A DNA stretch of 64,000 nt from HGM04593 sp045661205 (GTDB taxonomy: Bacteria; Bacteroidota; Bacteroidia; Bacteroidales; Bacteroidaceae), in NCBI GenBank assembly GCA_045661205.1, contig JAZRFE010000014.1:1-64000 (forward strand). The letters run 5' to 3'. Position 1 is the first letter of the stretch; each line of letters starts with the position of its first letter. The notes under the pieces are model-generated. The model did no database searches. It was given only the letters and a program-made list of their open reading frames with translations, and had not been told where the DNA came from. Position numbers and translations under genes: made by a program. Below, in pieces: positions 25,621 to 33,796 of this stretch.

Positions 25621-25848
25621 AATATTTTTTATCTGTTAAATAATTTTATTATGCTTCGGGCGTTGTTGTTCCCTGTTTTTTACAAAGGAAAAGGTTTTTT
25701 TACATTCTTTATTGGTCCATTTTAGTCCTTATTGCCCACTGATGGGCATTTCTGATTTTAATAATTATTATAATTGTTCTATTTTAATATCTTTGCATGA
25801 AATCAGTTTGCATAGCAAAATTTTTATACATTTACCACTGTGGAGAAC

Positions 25849-26424
25849 ATGAAAGATGTCTTTTTGGATAGGCTTAGAGAGAGTATCGAGAATATTGCAG
25901 GCTTCAGAATGCGCACACCGCGCGATTTCGATTTTCTTGCCGGTAGTATATTCAACGAAACGCGCAGCCTGCTTTCGCCCACCACTCTCAAGCGTTTGTG
26001 GGGGTATCTTAAAGAAAAAGAGTCGCAGGCTTCGCGTTTAAGCACGCTCAATATATTGTCGAGGTTTGTTGGTTACCCCGACTGGGATACTTTCTGCAAG
26101 TTTCAGCTCGATGCGGGTGAGTGTGAGAGTGAATTTCTTAAAAACAAATGTCTGCTCACTAACAGCTTGCTCAAGGGCGACCGTGTGAAGCTCATGTGGC
26201 ATCCCGACCGCTGTGTGACGATACAATATATTGGTCTTTCTATGTTCAAGGTGGTAGAGAATAGAAACAGCAAACTCTCTGTGAACGATACATTCATTTG
26301 TGAAAGGATTGTCGAGAATCAGCCTTTGTTCCTCTATAATCTCATACATGAGAATGGCGACCCCGTTAATTATGCGTGTGGCAAGGCTGGTGGTGTAAAG
26401 TTTGAAATAATCGGCGTTGTGTGA
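25849..26424 (+). CDS. Uncharacterised Bacteroidetes-specific protein coupled to a Ser/Thr kinase
   Basis: About 191 residues. The N-terminal half has a pattern I know from many unannotated Bacteroidetes proteins: 'TPRDFDFLAGSIF', then 'LSPTTLKRLWGYL', 'SRLSTLNILSRFVGYPDWD'; it looks like a small helical domain that is often fused to varied effector or signalling modules. The C-terminal half ('GDRVKLMWHPDRCVTIQYIG') may be a small beta-barrel. ATG 25849 is preferred over GTG 25840. The stop overlaps the kinase start (TGATG), implying translational coupling. TATCTTTG at 25788-25795 may be its -7 box. Confidence 0.7.
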   Translation: MKDVFLDRLRESIENIAGFRMRTPRDFDFLAGSIFNETRSLLSPTTLKRLWGYLKEKESQASRLSTLNILSRFVGYPDWDTFCKFQLDAGECESEFLKNKCLLTNSLLKGDRVKLMWHPDRCVTIQYIGLSMFKVVENRNSKLSVNDTFICERIVENQPLFLYNLIHENGDPVNYACGKAGGVKFEIIGVV

Positions 26425-27758
26425 TGAATAATAACTCCGTTTTTTTATCTCCCAATGAGGCTGTTGATGACGTTGAGATGCTCGTCGGGTGGGGCTCTAC
26501 GGCTCTCACCTACAAGGTGCGCATCGACGGGCGCTTGCTCTTTATGAAACGACTGCGCCCCGAACTGTGCAACGAAAAAAGATTCCGTTACCTCTTCTAT
26601 AAAGAGTTTAACACGGGTAAAGAGATAAAAAGCCCTTATGTGGTGGAGTATGTCGATATTAAAGACGATGCTGCGGGGTTGTGCATACTCATGGAGTATA
26701 TTAGTGGCAACACTTTGCAGAATAAGTTGCTTAACGAGCCTGAATATTTTTTGCGCGAAGAGAATGTGTCGCGTTTCTTGCTGCAGTTGTGTCAGGCGCT
26801 TAAGGCTCTGCACAAAGTGAATGTGGTGCACATGGATATTTCGCCCGACAATATCATAATATCGCAGGCTAGCAACGAACTTAAGTTGTTGGACTTGGGT
26901 TTTTGTCTCAGTAATTACGACGACACCACTCCGGGATATTCGCCCAGCTTCAGTGCTCCCGAAATTACCTTGGGTAACATTAAAGAGATTGATGCCCGCA
27001 CCGATATTTTTGCCGTGGGGTGCATTTTGAAATTCATCGAGGAGAAGAGAGACGCGAAGTTTACGGGCTGTTTGCAACGTATAATGCAGCGCTGTCTGCA
27101 ACCGTCGAAAGAGAATCGTTACAACAATGTCGATGAGATAATTGCTGCCATAAATTCTGCAAAGAGAAGAAAATACTTGAATGTGGCGGCTGTTGCGTTT
27201 GTTGTACTGCTGTTGCTGTATATTGTTGTTCCTTTTGTGGGTCGGTGCTACCAGTCGTGTCGTGAGTATGTGACCGATTATATTGCGTGGGAGCGCGGTG
27301 CTATTGACGACAAGTTCGAAGAGGGTGGCTTCTATTATCGTGTCACCGACCACGATGCTCGCACCGTAGAGCTTACTTACAAGGGTGTTACTTCCGAAGA
27401 GTTTTTCTTTGAATATGGCGATGGAGTGGTGTCAATTCCCGCCACAGTGACGCACCGCGGGCGAACTTTCAGGGTGACATCGATAGGTGAGCGAGCTTTT
27501 GCCAATAATAGTTGTTTGCAGGCTGTTGTCATAGGCAGTGGCGTGGAGAAGATTGCTGCTTATGCCTTTGAGGATTGTCCACAACTGACTAAAATAACAT
27601 CGCGCATCCCTGCCGACAAACTGACTGCTATGGGGAGTGACTGCTTCAATGGTATTAGCAAACAGTGTGTGCTCTACGTGCCGCGTGGTGCGAAAAACTG
27701 TTATAAAAACACTGCCGGATGGGGTGTGTTTGCCAAAATCGTCGAGGTTGATATGTAG
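26424..27758 (+). CDS. Membrane Hanks-type Ser/Thr protein kinase with BspA-like ectodomain
   Basis: About 444 residues. Kinase domain (about 15-245): glycine loop 'GWGSTALTYKV', ATP lysine in 'LLFMKRL', catalytic loop 'HMDISPDNIII', 'DLG' in place of DFG, and 'APE'. The HRD arginine is Met, so it is a non-RD kinase. One membrane helix at about 252-275 ('VAAVAFVVLLLLYIVVPFV') is followed by a C-terminal domain with BspA-type leucine-rich repeats ('VTSIGERAFANNSCLQAVVI', 'AYAFEDCPQLTKI'). I infer a receptor kinase sensing an envelope signal. It is coupled to the preceding Bacteroidetes-domain gene by TGATG. Confidence 0.87.
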   Translation: MNNNSVFLSPNEAVDDVEMLVGWGSTALTYKVRIDGRLLFMKRLRPELCNEKRFRYLFYKEFNTGKEIKSPYVVEYVDIKDDAAGLCILMEYISGNTLQNKLLNEPEYFLREENVSRFLLQLCQALKALHKVNVVHMDISPDNIIISQASNELKLLDLGFCLSNYDDTTPGYSPSFSAPEITLGNIKEIDARTDIFAVGCILKFIEEKRDAKFTGCLQRIMQRCLQPSKENRYNNVDEIIAAINSAKRRKYLNVAAVAFVVLLLLYIVVPFVGRCYQSCREYVTDYIAWERGAIDDKFEEGGFYYRVTDHDARTVELTYKGVTSEEFFFEYGDGVVSIPATVTHRGRTFRVTSIGERAFANNSCLQAVVIGSGVEKIAAYAFEDCPQLTKITSRIPADKLTAMGSDCFNGISKQCVLYVPRGAKNCYKNTAGWGVFAKIVEVDM

Positions 27759-27828
27759 TTCTTTCTCTATTTTTTTTGCTCCTGTTGATATCTATTGTTA
27801 CATTTGCAGGGATGAGAAAATATAAATC

Positions 27829-28749
27829 ATGGACCAACCGAAAATAGAGCGTTTGCTGCGTTTGATAAAGTTATTGACAGGTAATGTAAATTATACTGTC
27901 GATGAGCTTGCATACAAGCTCGAAATGTCGCGCCGTACGGTGTATCGTTATATTGACACGCTTAAGTCGGCGGGTTTCGTGATACGTCGCGTCGATGACT
28001 CTTTTCACATGCTCAAAGAGAATCACAGACTCGACGATATTGATAAGTTGGTGCATTTCAGCGAAGAGGAGAGTGCGCTTGTCAATCGTCTCATTGATGG
28101 GCTTGATGACACAAATATGCTTAAACTGAACCTTCGCAAGAAACTAGCTGCTGTGTACAATTTTACCTCTCTTGCCGATTGTGTGGTGAAGAAAGAGAGT
28201 GTGACCAACACCCACGAACTTATTGCGGCCATAGAGCAGCGTCGGCAGGTGGTGTTGCGACGCTACTCTTCGTCGAATAAGGGCGATGTGCGCGACAGGG
28301 TGGTAGAGCCTTTCGAGTTTACTACCAACTACATACAGGTGTGGTGCTACGAGCCATTGACGGGCATGAACAAACTGTTTCGCGTTTCACGCATAGGCTC
28401 GGTAGAACTTACCGATGCTCAGTGGCAGTTCGAGCATGAGCACCGCAGTGCCAAAATGGATATTTTCCGCACCGGTGGCACCGAGGGGCATCGTGTGAAG
28501 CTGGAACTTGGAGTGATGGCAAAGAACCTGTTGCTCGAGGAGTTTCCTCTTGCTGTGCGCGATCTTTCGCCACTCCCCAGCAGCGAGCGTTGGTTGCTCG
28601 ACACTGTTGTCTATCGTTACGAAGGTGTGGGGCGTTTCGTTATAGGGCTTGCCAATGATGTCTGCATTCGCGAGGGTGACGGGCTTAAAAAGTATCTGCG
28701 CGAGTTTGTCGATGACCATTGCAAATCTCTGTTCTATACCGGGGAGTGA
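27829..28749 (+). CDS. WYL-domain helix-turn-helix transcriptional regulator
   Basis: A 306-residue regulator: an N-terminal HTH_11-type winged helix ('YTVDELAYKLEMSRRTVYRY') and a C-terminal WYL-like ligand-sensing region (about 135-205; the family Trp-Tyr-Leu region reads 'YIQVWCYEPLTGMNKLFRVS'), followed by a WCX-like extension ('HRVKLELGVMAKNLLLEEF'). WYL regulators sense nucleotides or DNA damage and often control defence or stress genes. It lies 70 bases after the kinase in the same direction and may belong to the same signalling module. Its targets are unknown. Confidence 0.85.
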   Translation: MDQPKIERLLRLIKLLTGNVNYTVDELAYKLEMSRRTVYRYIDTLKSAGFVIRRVDDSFHMLKENHRLDDIDKLVHFSEEESALVNRLIDGLDDTNMLKLNLRKKLAAVYNFTSLADCVVKKESVTNTHELIAAIEQRRQVVLRRYSSSNKGDVRDRVVEPFEFTTNYIQVWCYEPLTGMNKLFRVSRIGSVELTDAQWQFEHEHRSAKMDIFRTGGTEGHRVKLELGVMAKNLLLEEFPLAVRDLSPLPSSERWLLDTVVYRYEGVGRFVIGLANDVCIREGDGLKKYLREFVDDHCKSLFYTGE

Positions 28750-28856
28750 TTGCGACTTTTGATTTTTTTTCAAAAAAAATAGAAATTTCTCTTTTTTTCA
28801 GATTCTTTTCAGAATTGGGTATAACCTTTGCATTGTAAACAAAGCGAACATAGGTT

Positions 28857-28910
28857 GCACTCGTTGCGAGTGAAAATAAATTTTCACTTACTCGTTGGCA
28901 CTATCTTTGC
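28857..28910 (+). promoter_or_regulatory. Complex promoter region of the PepSY-like gene
   Basis: TATCTTTG (28902-28909) matches the housekeeping -7 box. Overlapping it, TTGGCAC (28895-28901) and TTGC (28907-28910), with 10 bp between GG and GC, match a sigma-54 -24/-12 site except for one base. Upstream are the palindromes CACTCG-TTG-CGAGTG (28858-28872) and GTGAAAATAAATTTTCAC (28870-28887), and the direct repeat ACTCGTTG (28859-28866 and 28890-28897, 31 bp apart). 28750-28856 holds no gene, only AT-rich inverted tracts. Confidence 0.5.
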
Positions 28911-28958
28911 AATAGAAATAAAAACAAAGATTGTTTAACTTATAAATAAGAAGGAACT

Positions 28959-29399
28959 ATGAAAAAGATTATCGTTATTGCATTAGCTGTATTTTCATTC
29001 GGTATTTTAACCGCAAACGCCGACAACGACCGTTTGACAGTAAAAGAGAATTTGCCTAAAAAAGCGCAGTTGTTCATCGACGCTCATTTCAAAGATGTCA
29101 AAATAACCTATGTGAAAGACGAGCGTGACTATTTGGAGAGAAGCTACGAAGTGTTGTTCGCCAATGGTACGAAAGTGGAATTCAACCGCAACGGCGAGTG
29201 GAAAGAGGTTGATTGCCGTCGTTCATCGGTTCCCGCAGCCATCGTTCCCGCGCAGATTACTAAGTATGTGAATGACAATTATCCCGATGCAAAGATTCTC
29301 CAGATTGAGCGCGACAGAGTGGGCTACGAGTTGCAACTCTCCAACCGCTTGGAGCTTACATTCAACAAAAAGTTCAATATTATCGATATTGACAACTAA
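28959..29399 (+). CDS. Periplasmic PepSY-like (DUF2874) protein
   Basis: A 146-residue exported protein with signal peptide 'MKKIIVIALAVFSFGILTANA'. The mature part holds two repeats of the PepSY-like/BLIP fold typical of DUF2874: 'LPKKAQLFIDAHFKDVKITY' followed by 'YEVLFANGTKVEFNRNGEW', and 'VPAQITKYVNDNYPDAKILQ' followed by 'YELQLSNRLELTFNKKF'. Such proteins are common in Bacteroidetes, often under two-component control; function unknown. AAGGA just before the ATG is one of the few Shine-Dalgarno-like sites here. It is followed by its own terminator. Confidence 0.88.
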   Translation: MKKIIVIALAVFSFGILTANADNDRLTVKENLPKKAQLFIDAHFKDVKITYVKDERDYLERSYEVLFANGTKVEFNRNGEWKEVDCRRSSVPAAIVPAQITKYVNDNYPDAKILQIERDRVGYELQLSNRLELTFNKKFNIIDIDN

Positions 29400-29421
29400 T
29401 CTCTCAGGATATTAAATATGA

Positions 29422-29450
29422 AAAACAGGTGGTGCGCCACCTGTTTTTTT
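29422..29450 (+). terminator. Terminator of the PepSY-like gene
   Basis: AAAACAGGTGG (29422-29432), loop TGCG, CCACCTGTTTT (29437-29447), then further T residues. Confidence 0.9.
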
Positions 29451-29554
29451 ATGTGTGTAATAAAAAAAGAAGAAAAAATAATATTTTTTATTTTGTGTCA
29501 AGAGTTGTCACTGCGCGGGGGTACTTTTGCTTCGTAAACATAAAAACAGAGGCT

Positions 29555-29764
29555 ATGAACGAAGTAAATTACATCAATTATCTTTTGCTTGCATTTTTTG
29601 TTGCGGGTACTTTTTACGTTACAATGATAGTTGCCAAAGAGGTGCACGACGACTTTGCTCGCTATTTGCGCCCTATCAAGCGATTGATGCGCAGACACAT
29701 TTTGCGCATTGTACACGATGTGGTCTCTTCTCTGCGCGCGCTCACTATGCGTGCCGCATCGTAG
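29555..29764 (+). CDS. Small single-pass membrane protein of unknown function
   Basis: A 69-residue protein: a short polar N-terminus, one helix at about 8-27 ('YLLLAFFVAGTFYVTMIVAK') and a basic, Arg/His-rich C-terminal tail with 'RYLRPIKRLMRRHILRIVHD'. I chose ATG 29555 because TACTTTTG at 29522-29529 looks like the promoter -7 box, placing longer starts upstream of transcription. The arginine-rich tail would face the cytoplasm by the positive-inside rule if the N-terminus is outside. Coding status is plausible, not certain. Confidence 0.5.
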   Translation: MNEVNYINYLLLAFFVAGTFYVTMIVAKEVHDDFARYLRPIKRLMRRHILRIVHDVVSSLRALTMRAAS

Positions 29765-29849
29765 AAAGTGTTAATTCTGCAAAGTGATTCTTTGAAGTTT
29801 GTTGCATCTTCGCGACAGATTTGTTGAATGAATATGTAAATGATTGCTT

Positions 29850-30266
29850 ATGTTCGGTTTTTTGAAAGATAGAAAAAGAAAAGGTGAGACGGCTCTTTCG
29901 TTGAGTTTCTACGACAGGAACGATAAAAAGCTCTACGAGGTGTCGTACGAGAGTTGCGAGTTTAACGATTATGCGCGTGTGAAGGTACTCGAAGAGTATT
30001 GCGAGAAGATGAATATGCGTTTCAGACGTTGGTTGCCCAATGCCCGCTTCGACAGTCTTGTGGGGCATGCCATGCGCAATGGTTTCTTTTCGCTGAAGCC
30101 TATTTACGAAGGTGATGTTAAGGACAATCACAAGTATGTGTTGTCGCTCTGCGTCGATGGTAAGAGTAGGGTGGTGGTCGATAGTTTCGGTGCTGCGCCG
30201 CGCTGGGTGCGCGACTTCGAGGTGATGCTTATGAACGAGTGTGTCGCTGCCGAGGGGCTGAAATAA
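29850..30266 (+). CDS. Conserved-looking cytoplasmic protein of unknown function
   Basis: A 138-residue protein that I do not recognise: 'MFGFLKDRKRKG' at the start, then a mixed alpha/beta sequence with 'YEVSYESCEFNDYARVKVLE' and 'KYVLSLCVDGKSRVVVDSFG'. There is no signal peptide or membrane helix. ATG 29850 is preferred to a TTG two codons upstream. Base composition is like the neighbours. It precedes the DsbA-family gene by 61 bases in the same direction. Confidence 0.6.
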   Translation: MFGFLKDRKRKGETALSLSFYDRNDKKLYEVSYESCEFNDYARVKVLEEYCEKMNMRFRRWLPNARFDSLVGHAMRNGFFSLKPIYEGDVKDNHKYVLSLCVDGKSRVVVDSFGAAPRWVRDFEVMLMNECVAAEGLK

Positions 30267-30327
30267 TTTTTGCAGGAACATTTCGGGGTTTTCGGCTGTT
30301 TATTGCAATAAAATATATTGTGATATT

Positions 30328-31326
30328 ATGGAGAAACTTAGAATTACGGTTTTTGCCGACCCTGTGTGTACATGGTGTTGGGGCAGTGTGCCTGTGCTGA
30401 GAGCGTTGGAGTATCGTCTTGGCAATAGTGTCGAGATCGATTATGTGATGTGTGGAATGATAGAGGATATTCGCTCTTTTGTGAATCGTCGTTTGCAGAT
30501 TGGTGGCGACGTGGCACTCTCCAACAGAAACATGATGAAGGCATGGATGGAGGCTTCGGTGGTTCATGGAATGCCTGTGATGGAGCATGGTTTTCATCTT
30601 TTTTCAGAGGAGCATCCCTCTACTTTCCCTCAAAATATGGCATACGTAACTGCCAAGCTTTGTTGTGGTAACTGTGATGGTGACGGTGCCGATGTTGCGC
30701 GTGCCAACCGCTATCTGCGTCGTGTGCAAGAGGCTACTGCCGTAGAGGCTATGCCCACTTCGCGTGTCGAGGTGCTTGCCGACCTTGCAGCCGTAGAGGG
30801 TTTCGACCCCGAGGAGTTCAAGCAGACGATGGGTAGTGATGCTGCTAAAAAGGCCTTTGCCGACGACCGCGAGCGCGCAAGGTTATTCGATGTAAAGGAG
30901 TTTCCTACCTTCCTGCTTGAATATTCGGGTCGCGAATCCATTCTTCGCGGTTACATTACATATAATACCTTTGTCAAGGAGATTCTCGCGTTGGGCAATG
31001 GCGATATTTCGTCGCGTCTGTTCAAACATTCGAGCAACGAGTGGGAGAACCATGCTCCCACAATTAAAAATGTTAAGAGCTTTGTGCAGCACTACAAGAG
31101 TGTCTATCCTGTGGAGATAGCCACAGCATTTGCTCTGGTACGTCGCAGCGGACGTTCGGCTGTGAATATCGAGTCCTACGAGCAGTTGCCCGATATTGTC
31201 GATGAGTTGCTCAAGAGTGGCGAGATAGGAATGTCGCCCGCGGGCAACAGTTTCAAATTGTTTGACCTCAAAGAGTCTGCCAACTATTCGCGCGGGCGAG
31301 AAAAAGAGTTGCATCACGCTTGGTGA
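30328..31326 (+). CDS. DsbA-family thioredoxin-fold protein (FrnE/SpxH-like)
   Basis: A 332-residue cytoplasmic protein. The thioredoxin fold starts 'ITVFADPVCTWCWGSVPVL' with the CxxC motif CTWC at about residues 13-16, interrupted by a helical insertion, and has the cis-Pro segment 'VKEFPTFLLEYSG' (about 190). The C-terminal 110 residues are not part of the core fold. FrnE and the ClpXP adaptor SpxH/YjbH share this layout; oxidoreductase or adaptor roles both remain possible. It ends 7 bases from the convergent nnr gene with no terminator between. Confidence 0.8.
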   Translation: MEKLRITVFADPVCTWCWGSVPVLRALEYRLGNSVEIDYVMCGMIEDIRSFVNRRLQIGGDVALSNRNMMKAWMEASVVHGMPVMEHGFHLFSEEHPSTFPQNMAYVTAKLCCGNCDGDGADVARANRYLRRVQEATAVEAMPTSRVEVLADLAAVEGFDPEEFKQTMGSDAAKKAFADDRERARLFDVKEFPTFLLEYSGRESILRGYITYNTFVKEILALGNGDISSRLFKHSSNEWENHAPTIKNVKSFVQHYKSVYPVEIATAFALVRRSGRSAVNIESYEQLPDIVDELLKSGEIGMSPAGNSFKLFDLKESANYSRGREKELHHAW

Positions 31327-31333
31327 TACTTGT

Positions 31334-32845
31334 CTATTTTGTAATTATTTTCCATGCAAGCGGCAGGGCGTCTACGATGTCTCCTGCCGTCATTGCTATT
31401 TCACTGTTGCGCTCGGCTGCAATGTCGCCTGCAAGGCCATGTATGTAGGTGGCTATGCGGGCGGCTGTCGTCGAGTCGTGTCCGCGTGCAAGGAGCGCAA
31501 GTACGATGCCGGTGAGTGTGTCGCCACTGCCGGCAGTTGCCATCCCTGGGTTTCCTGTACTGTTGAAAAATATGTTGCCATCGGGCGAACACACTGCGGT
31601 GTATGCTCCTTTCAGTACTATGCAGATGTTGCATCTTTGTGCTATTTCCACTGCTTTTGCAAGCTGCTCTTCGCGTTTTTTGGCTCCACTTGTCAGGCGT
31701 GCAAACTCTCCCGGGTGTGGAGTTATGATGCTGCCGGCGGGTAGCTGTTCAAGTACGTGGGGCTGCTTGGCTATTATGTTCAGTGCGTCAGCGTCGAGCA
31801 CCATGGGGATTTTGCAGTTCTCTATCAGTTGCAGCAGAGCTTTCCCTGTCTCTTCGGCTGTGCCCAGTCCCGGGCCTACGGCAACGGCTGTGTAACGCTC
31901 GGTGGCGGGTGGCTCGCTCATGCGGTTCTCGCCGTTGGCGGGGGTTGTCATAGCCTCGGGAACAGATATTTGCAGAATGGTGTTGTTGCATCGGGGTGTT
32001 GAGATTGATAGCAGTCCCGCACCCGAGCGCAGTGTGGCTCTTGCCGCCAGAATGGAGGCTCCCGCCATTCCTTGTGAGCCTGCGACAAGCAGGGCATGGC
32101 CGTAGTCGCCTTTGTGGGCGAACTTCTTGCGAGTGGGCAGCATTGCTGCAATCTCTTCCCTATCGGTGTAGTGAAGGTTGCTCTCCTGTTCTTCGATGGC
32201 TCTGCTGCTCAGACCTATGTCCAGAACACTCCACTCTCCTGTGAACTCGTCGTTGCAGGGCATGAAAAACGATAGTTTGGGAAATTGCAATGTCAGCGTG
32301 GTGTGAGCATGCACGATGTTTGCTGCGTTGGCGGTGTCGTTGCTCTCGCCATGCAATCCCGAAGGGATGTCTATTGCCACTCTCGTTGCATCGCTGCTGT
32401 TTATAAAGCGTATAGCCTCGGCAAATATTCCCTCGGCGGGTTTGTTGAGTCCACTGCCGAAGATGCCGTCGATGATGATGCAATTCCCGGGCAGTTGCGG
32501 CGTGGTAAATGTGTCGCTGTATATGTTAATGCGTGCCGGGCACTCTTTCAGTCGAGCAAGATTCTGTGCGCAGTCGGGCGATAGTCGGTCTTTGGGGTTG
32601 ATGAGCCACGTCTCTACATGCTCGCCTGCCGCTTGCAGCATGCGGGCAATGGCAAGCGCGTCGCCTCCGTTGTTGCCGGGTCCTGCGAATATTGCAAAAT
32701 AACATCCTGCGTCTCCGTACTTTCGGATTATGGCGTCGGTGAGGGCGCGCGCCGCGCGTTCCATCAGGTCTATCGAAGAGATAGGCTCGTAGCACATGGT
32801 GTCGCGGTCTATCTGCTGTATCTGCTCGGTCTTGAAAATCTTCAT
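31334..32845 (-). CDS. nnr: Bifunctional NAD(P)H-hydrate epimerase / ADP-dependent dehydratase
   Basis: About 503 residues. The N-terminal YjeF_N domain (epimerase) has 'FAGPGNNGGDALAIARML' and 'IIIDGIFGSGLN'; the C-terminal YjeF_C/carbohydrate-kinase-like domain (from about 230) has 'KFAHKGDYGHALLVAGSQGM', 'AVGPGLG', 'MVLDADALNI', 'ITPHPGEFARL' and 'TAGSGDTLTGIVLAL'. Together they repair hydrated NADH and NADPH. I chose ATG 32845: a TTG ten codons upstream overlaps TATATTTG (32873-32880), the apparent -7 box on the minus strand. Confidence 0.93.
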   Translation of the reverse strand: MKIFKTEQIQQIDRDTMCYEPISSIDLMERAARALTDAIIRKYGDAGCYFAIFAGPGNNGGDALAIARMLQAAGEHVETWLINPKDRLSPDCAQNLARLKECPARINIYSDTFTTPQLPGNCIIIDGIFGSGLNKPAEGIFAEAIRFINSSDATRVAIDIPSGLHGESNDTANAANIVHAHTTLTLQFPKLSFFMPCNDEFTGEWSVLDIGLSSRAIEEQESNLHYTDREEIAAMLPTRKKFAHKGDYGHALLVAGSQGMAGASILAARATLRSGAGLLSISTPRCNNTILQISVPEAMTTPANGENRMSEPPATERYTAVAVGPGLGTAEETGKALLQLIENCKIPMVLDADALNIIAKQPHVLEQLPAGSIITPHPGEFARLTSGAKKREEQLAKAVEIAQRCNICIVLKGAYTAVCSPDGNIFFNSTGNPGMATAGSGDTLTGIVLALLARGHDSTTAARIATYIHGLAGDIAAERNSEIAMTAGDIVDALPLAWKIITK

Positions 32846-33001
32846 ATTTTGAAAATCTTTTGTTTCTGTGAGCAAATATAGGGCTATTATTTAAAAGAAT
32901 CTCTTTTCTGTAATTATAATGAGCTTACTTTTTAATAAAAATTGTTGCCCTGCTGCTTATTGTTAAGTATATTTACACCGATAAATAATTTAGAGTTGTA
33001 C

Positions 33002-33685
33002 ATGATGAAGATAATAAGGGCAATAGTGCTTTTATGCTCTCTCTCCTTGCTGTTTCCATTTTATGTGAATGCGTCAGATGTGTTGCAGGCAGAGGGTGAC
33101 AAAAAGGTGATACTGGGAACACATAACAGTGCTACGGCCGGCAAAACTGTGTGGTGGCAACGCCCTTTCGCATGGCTGTTGAATATAACTTCTCGTTGTC
33201 AGAGCAAGAGTATCGAAGAGCAGCTTGAAGGTGGTGTAAGGCTTTTCAATCTGCAAGTGTGCCGGTATAAAGATGATTGGCACATATCTCATGGGTTATG
33301 CGTCTACGAAGATAAACTGTTCGATATTCTCGACCAACTGAAGCAATACAAAGGTATTGTCATTCAGCTCTATCTTGACAATAATTTTTTTGTTGGCCAG
33401 GACGAAGAGGCATTCCTCGAACTTGTCGAGGATGTGAAAACCAACTATTGTACGCCCGATTTTATAATGCACATGGCATGGATAGAGGGTACCGACAAAT
33501 ATCCCCATAGGACAGAATACAAACTGAGTATCGAAGAGCACTATTGGACAAAAACATGGGCCGATAATTTTGCAGGTTCGTGGCTCGAGAAACTTCCATT
33601 GCCTAAGTCTCATGCAAAGAAATATAATGAGTTTTACAAAGAGAATTGCAAGAGGGATTATCTTATGCTGGACTTCTTTGAATAA
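33002..33685 (+). CDS. Exported phosphatidylinositol-specific phospholipase C-like protein
   Basis: About 227 residues with signal peptide 'MMKIIRAIVLLCSLSLLFPF'. The PLC-X-like TIM barrel shows the catalytic histidines in 'VILGTHNSATAG' (about 40) and 'DDWHISHGLCVYED' (about 100), and 'GGVRLFNLQVCRY', equivalent to the family's G-(I/V)-R-x-(F/L)-D-(L/V)-R strand, with Asn-Gln in place of Asp-Leu-Arg. Bacterial PI-PLCs cleave phosphatidylinositol or related lipids without calcium. Whether this one is active is open. It is monocistronic, with ATG at 33002 or 33005. Confidence 0.75.
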   Translation: MMKIIRAIVLLCSLSLLFPFYVNASDVLQAEGDKKVILGTHNSATAGKTVWWQRPFAWLLNITSRCQSKSIEEQLEGGVRLFNLQVCRYKDDWHISHGLCVYEDKLFDILDQLKQYKGIVIQLYLDNNFFVGQDEEAFLELVEDVKTNYCTPDFIMHMAWIEGTDKYPHRTEYKLSIEEHYWTKTWADNFAGSWLEKLPLPKSHAKKYNEFYKENCKRDYLMLDFFE

Positions 33686-33736
33686 ATCTGAAAATTGTCT
33701 GCTTTTATAAATATGAGTAAATATCAAAAATATTTC

Positions 33737-33767
33737 TTTGTCGGTTGTGTTGCAATTACTACCTTTA
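33737..33767 (+). promoter_or_regulatory. Promoter of the PPIase-Bcp pair
   Basis: TTTG (33737-33740), 19 bp, TACCTTTA (33760-33767), one mismatch to the -7 consensus; about 30 nt before the start codon. Confidence 0.55.
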
Positions 33768-33796
33768 CATCGCGAAAATTAACGAATAATTGAGAT

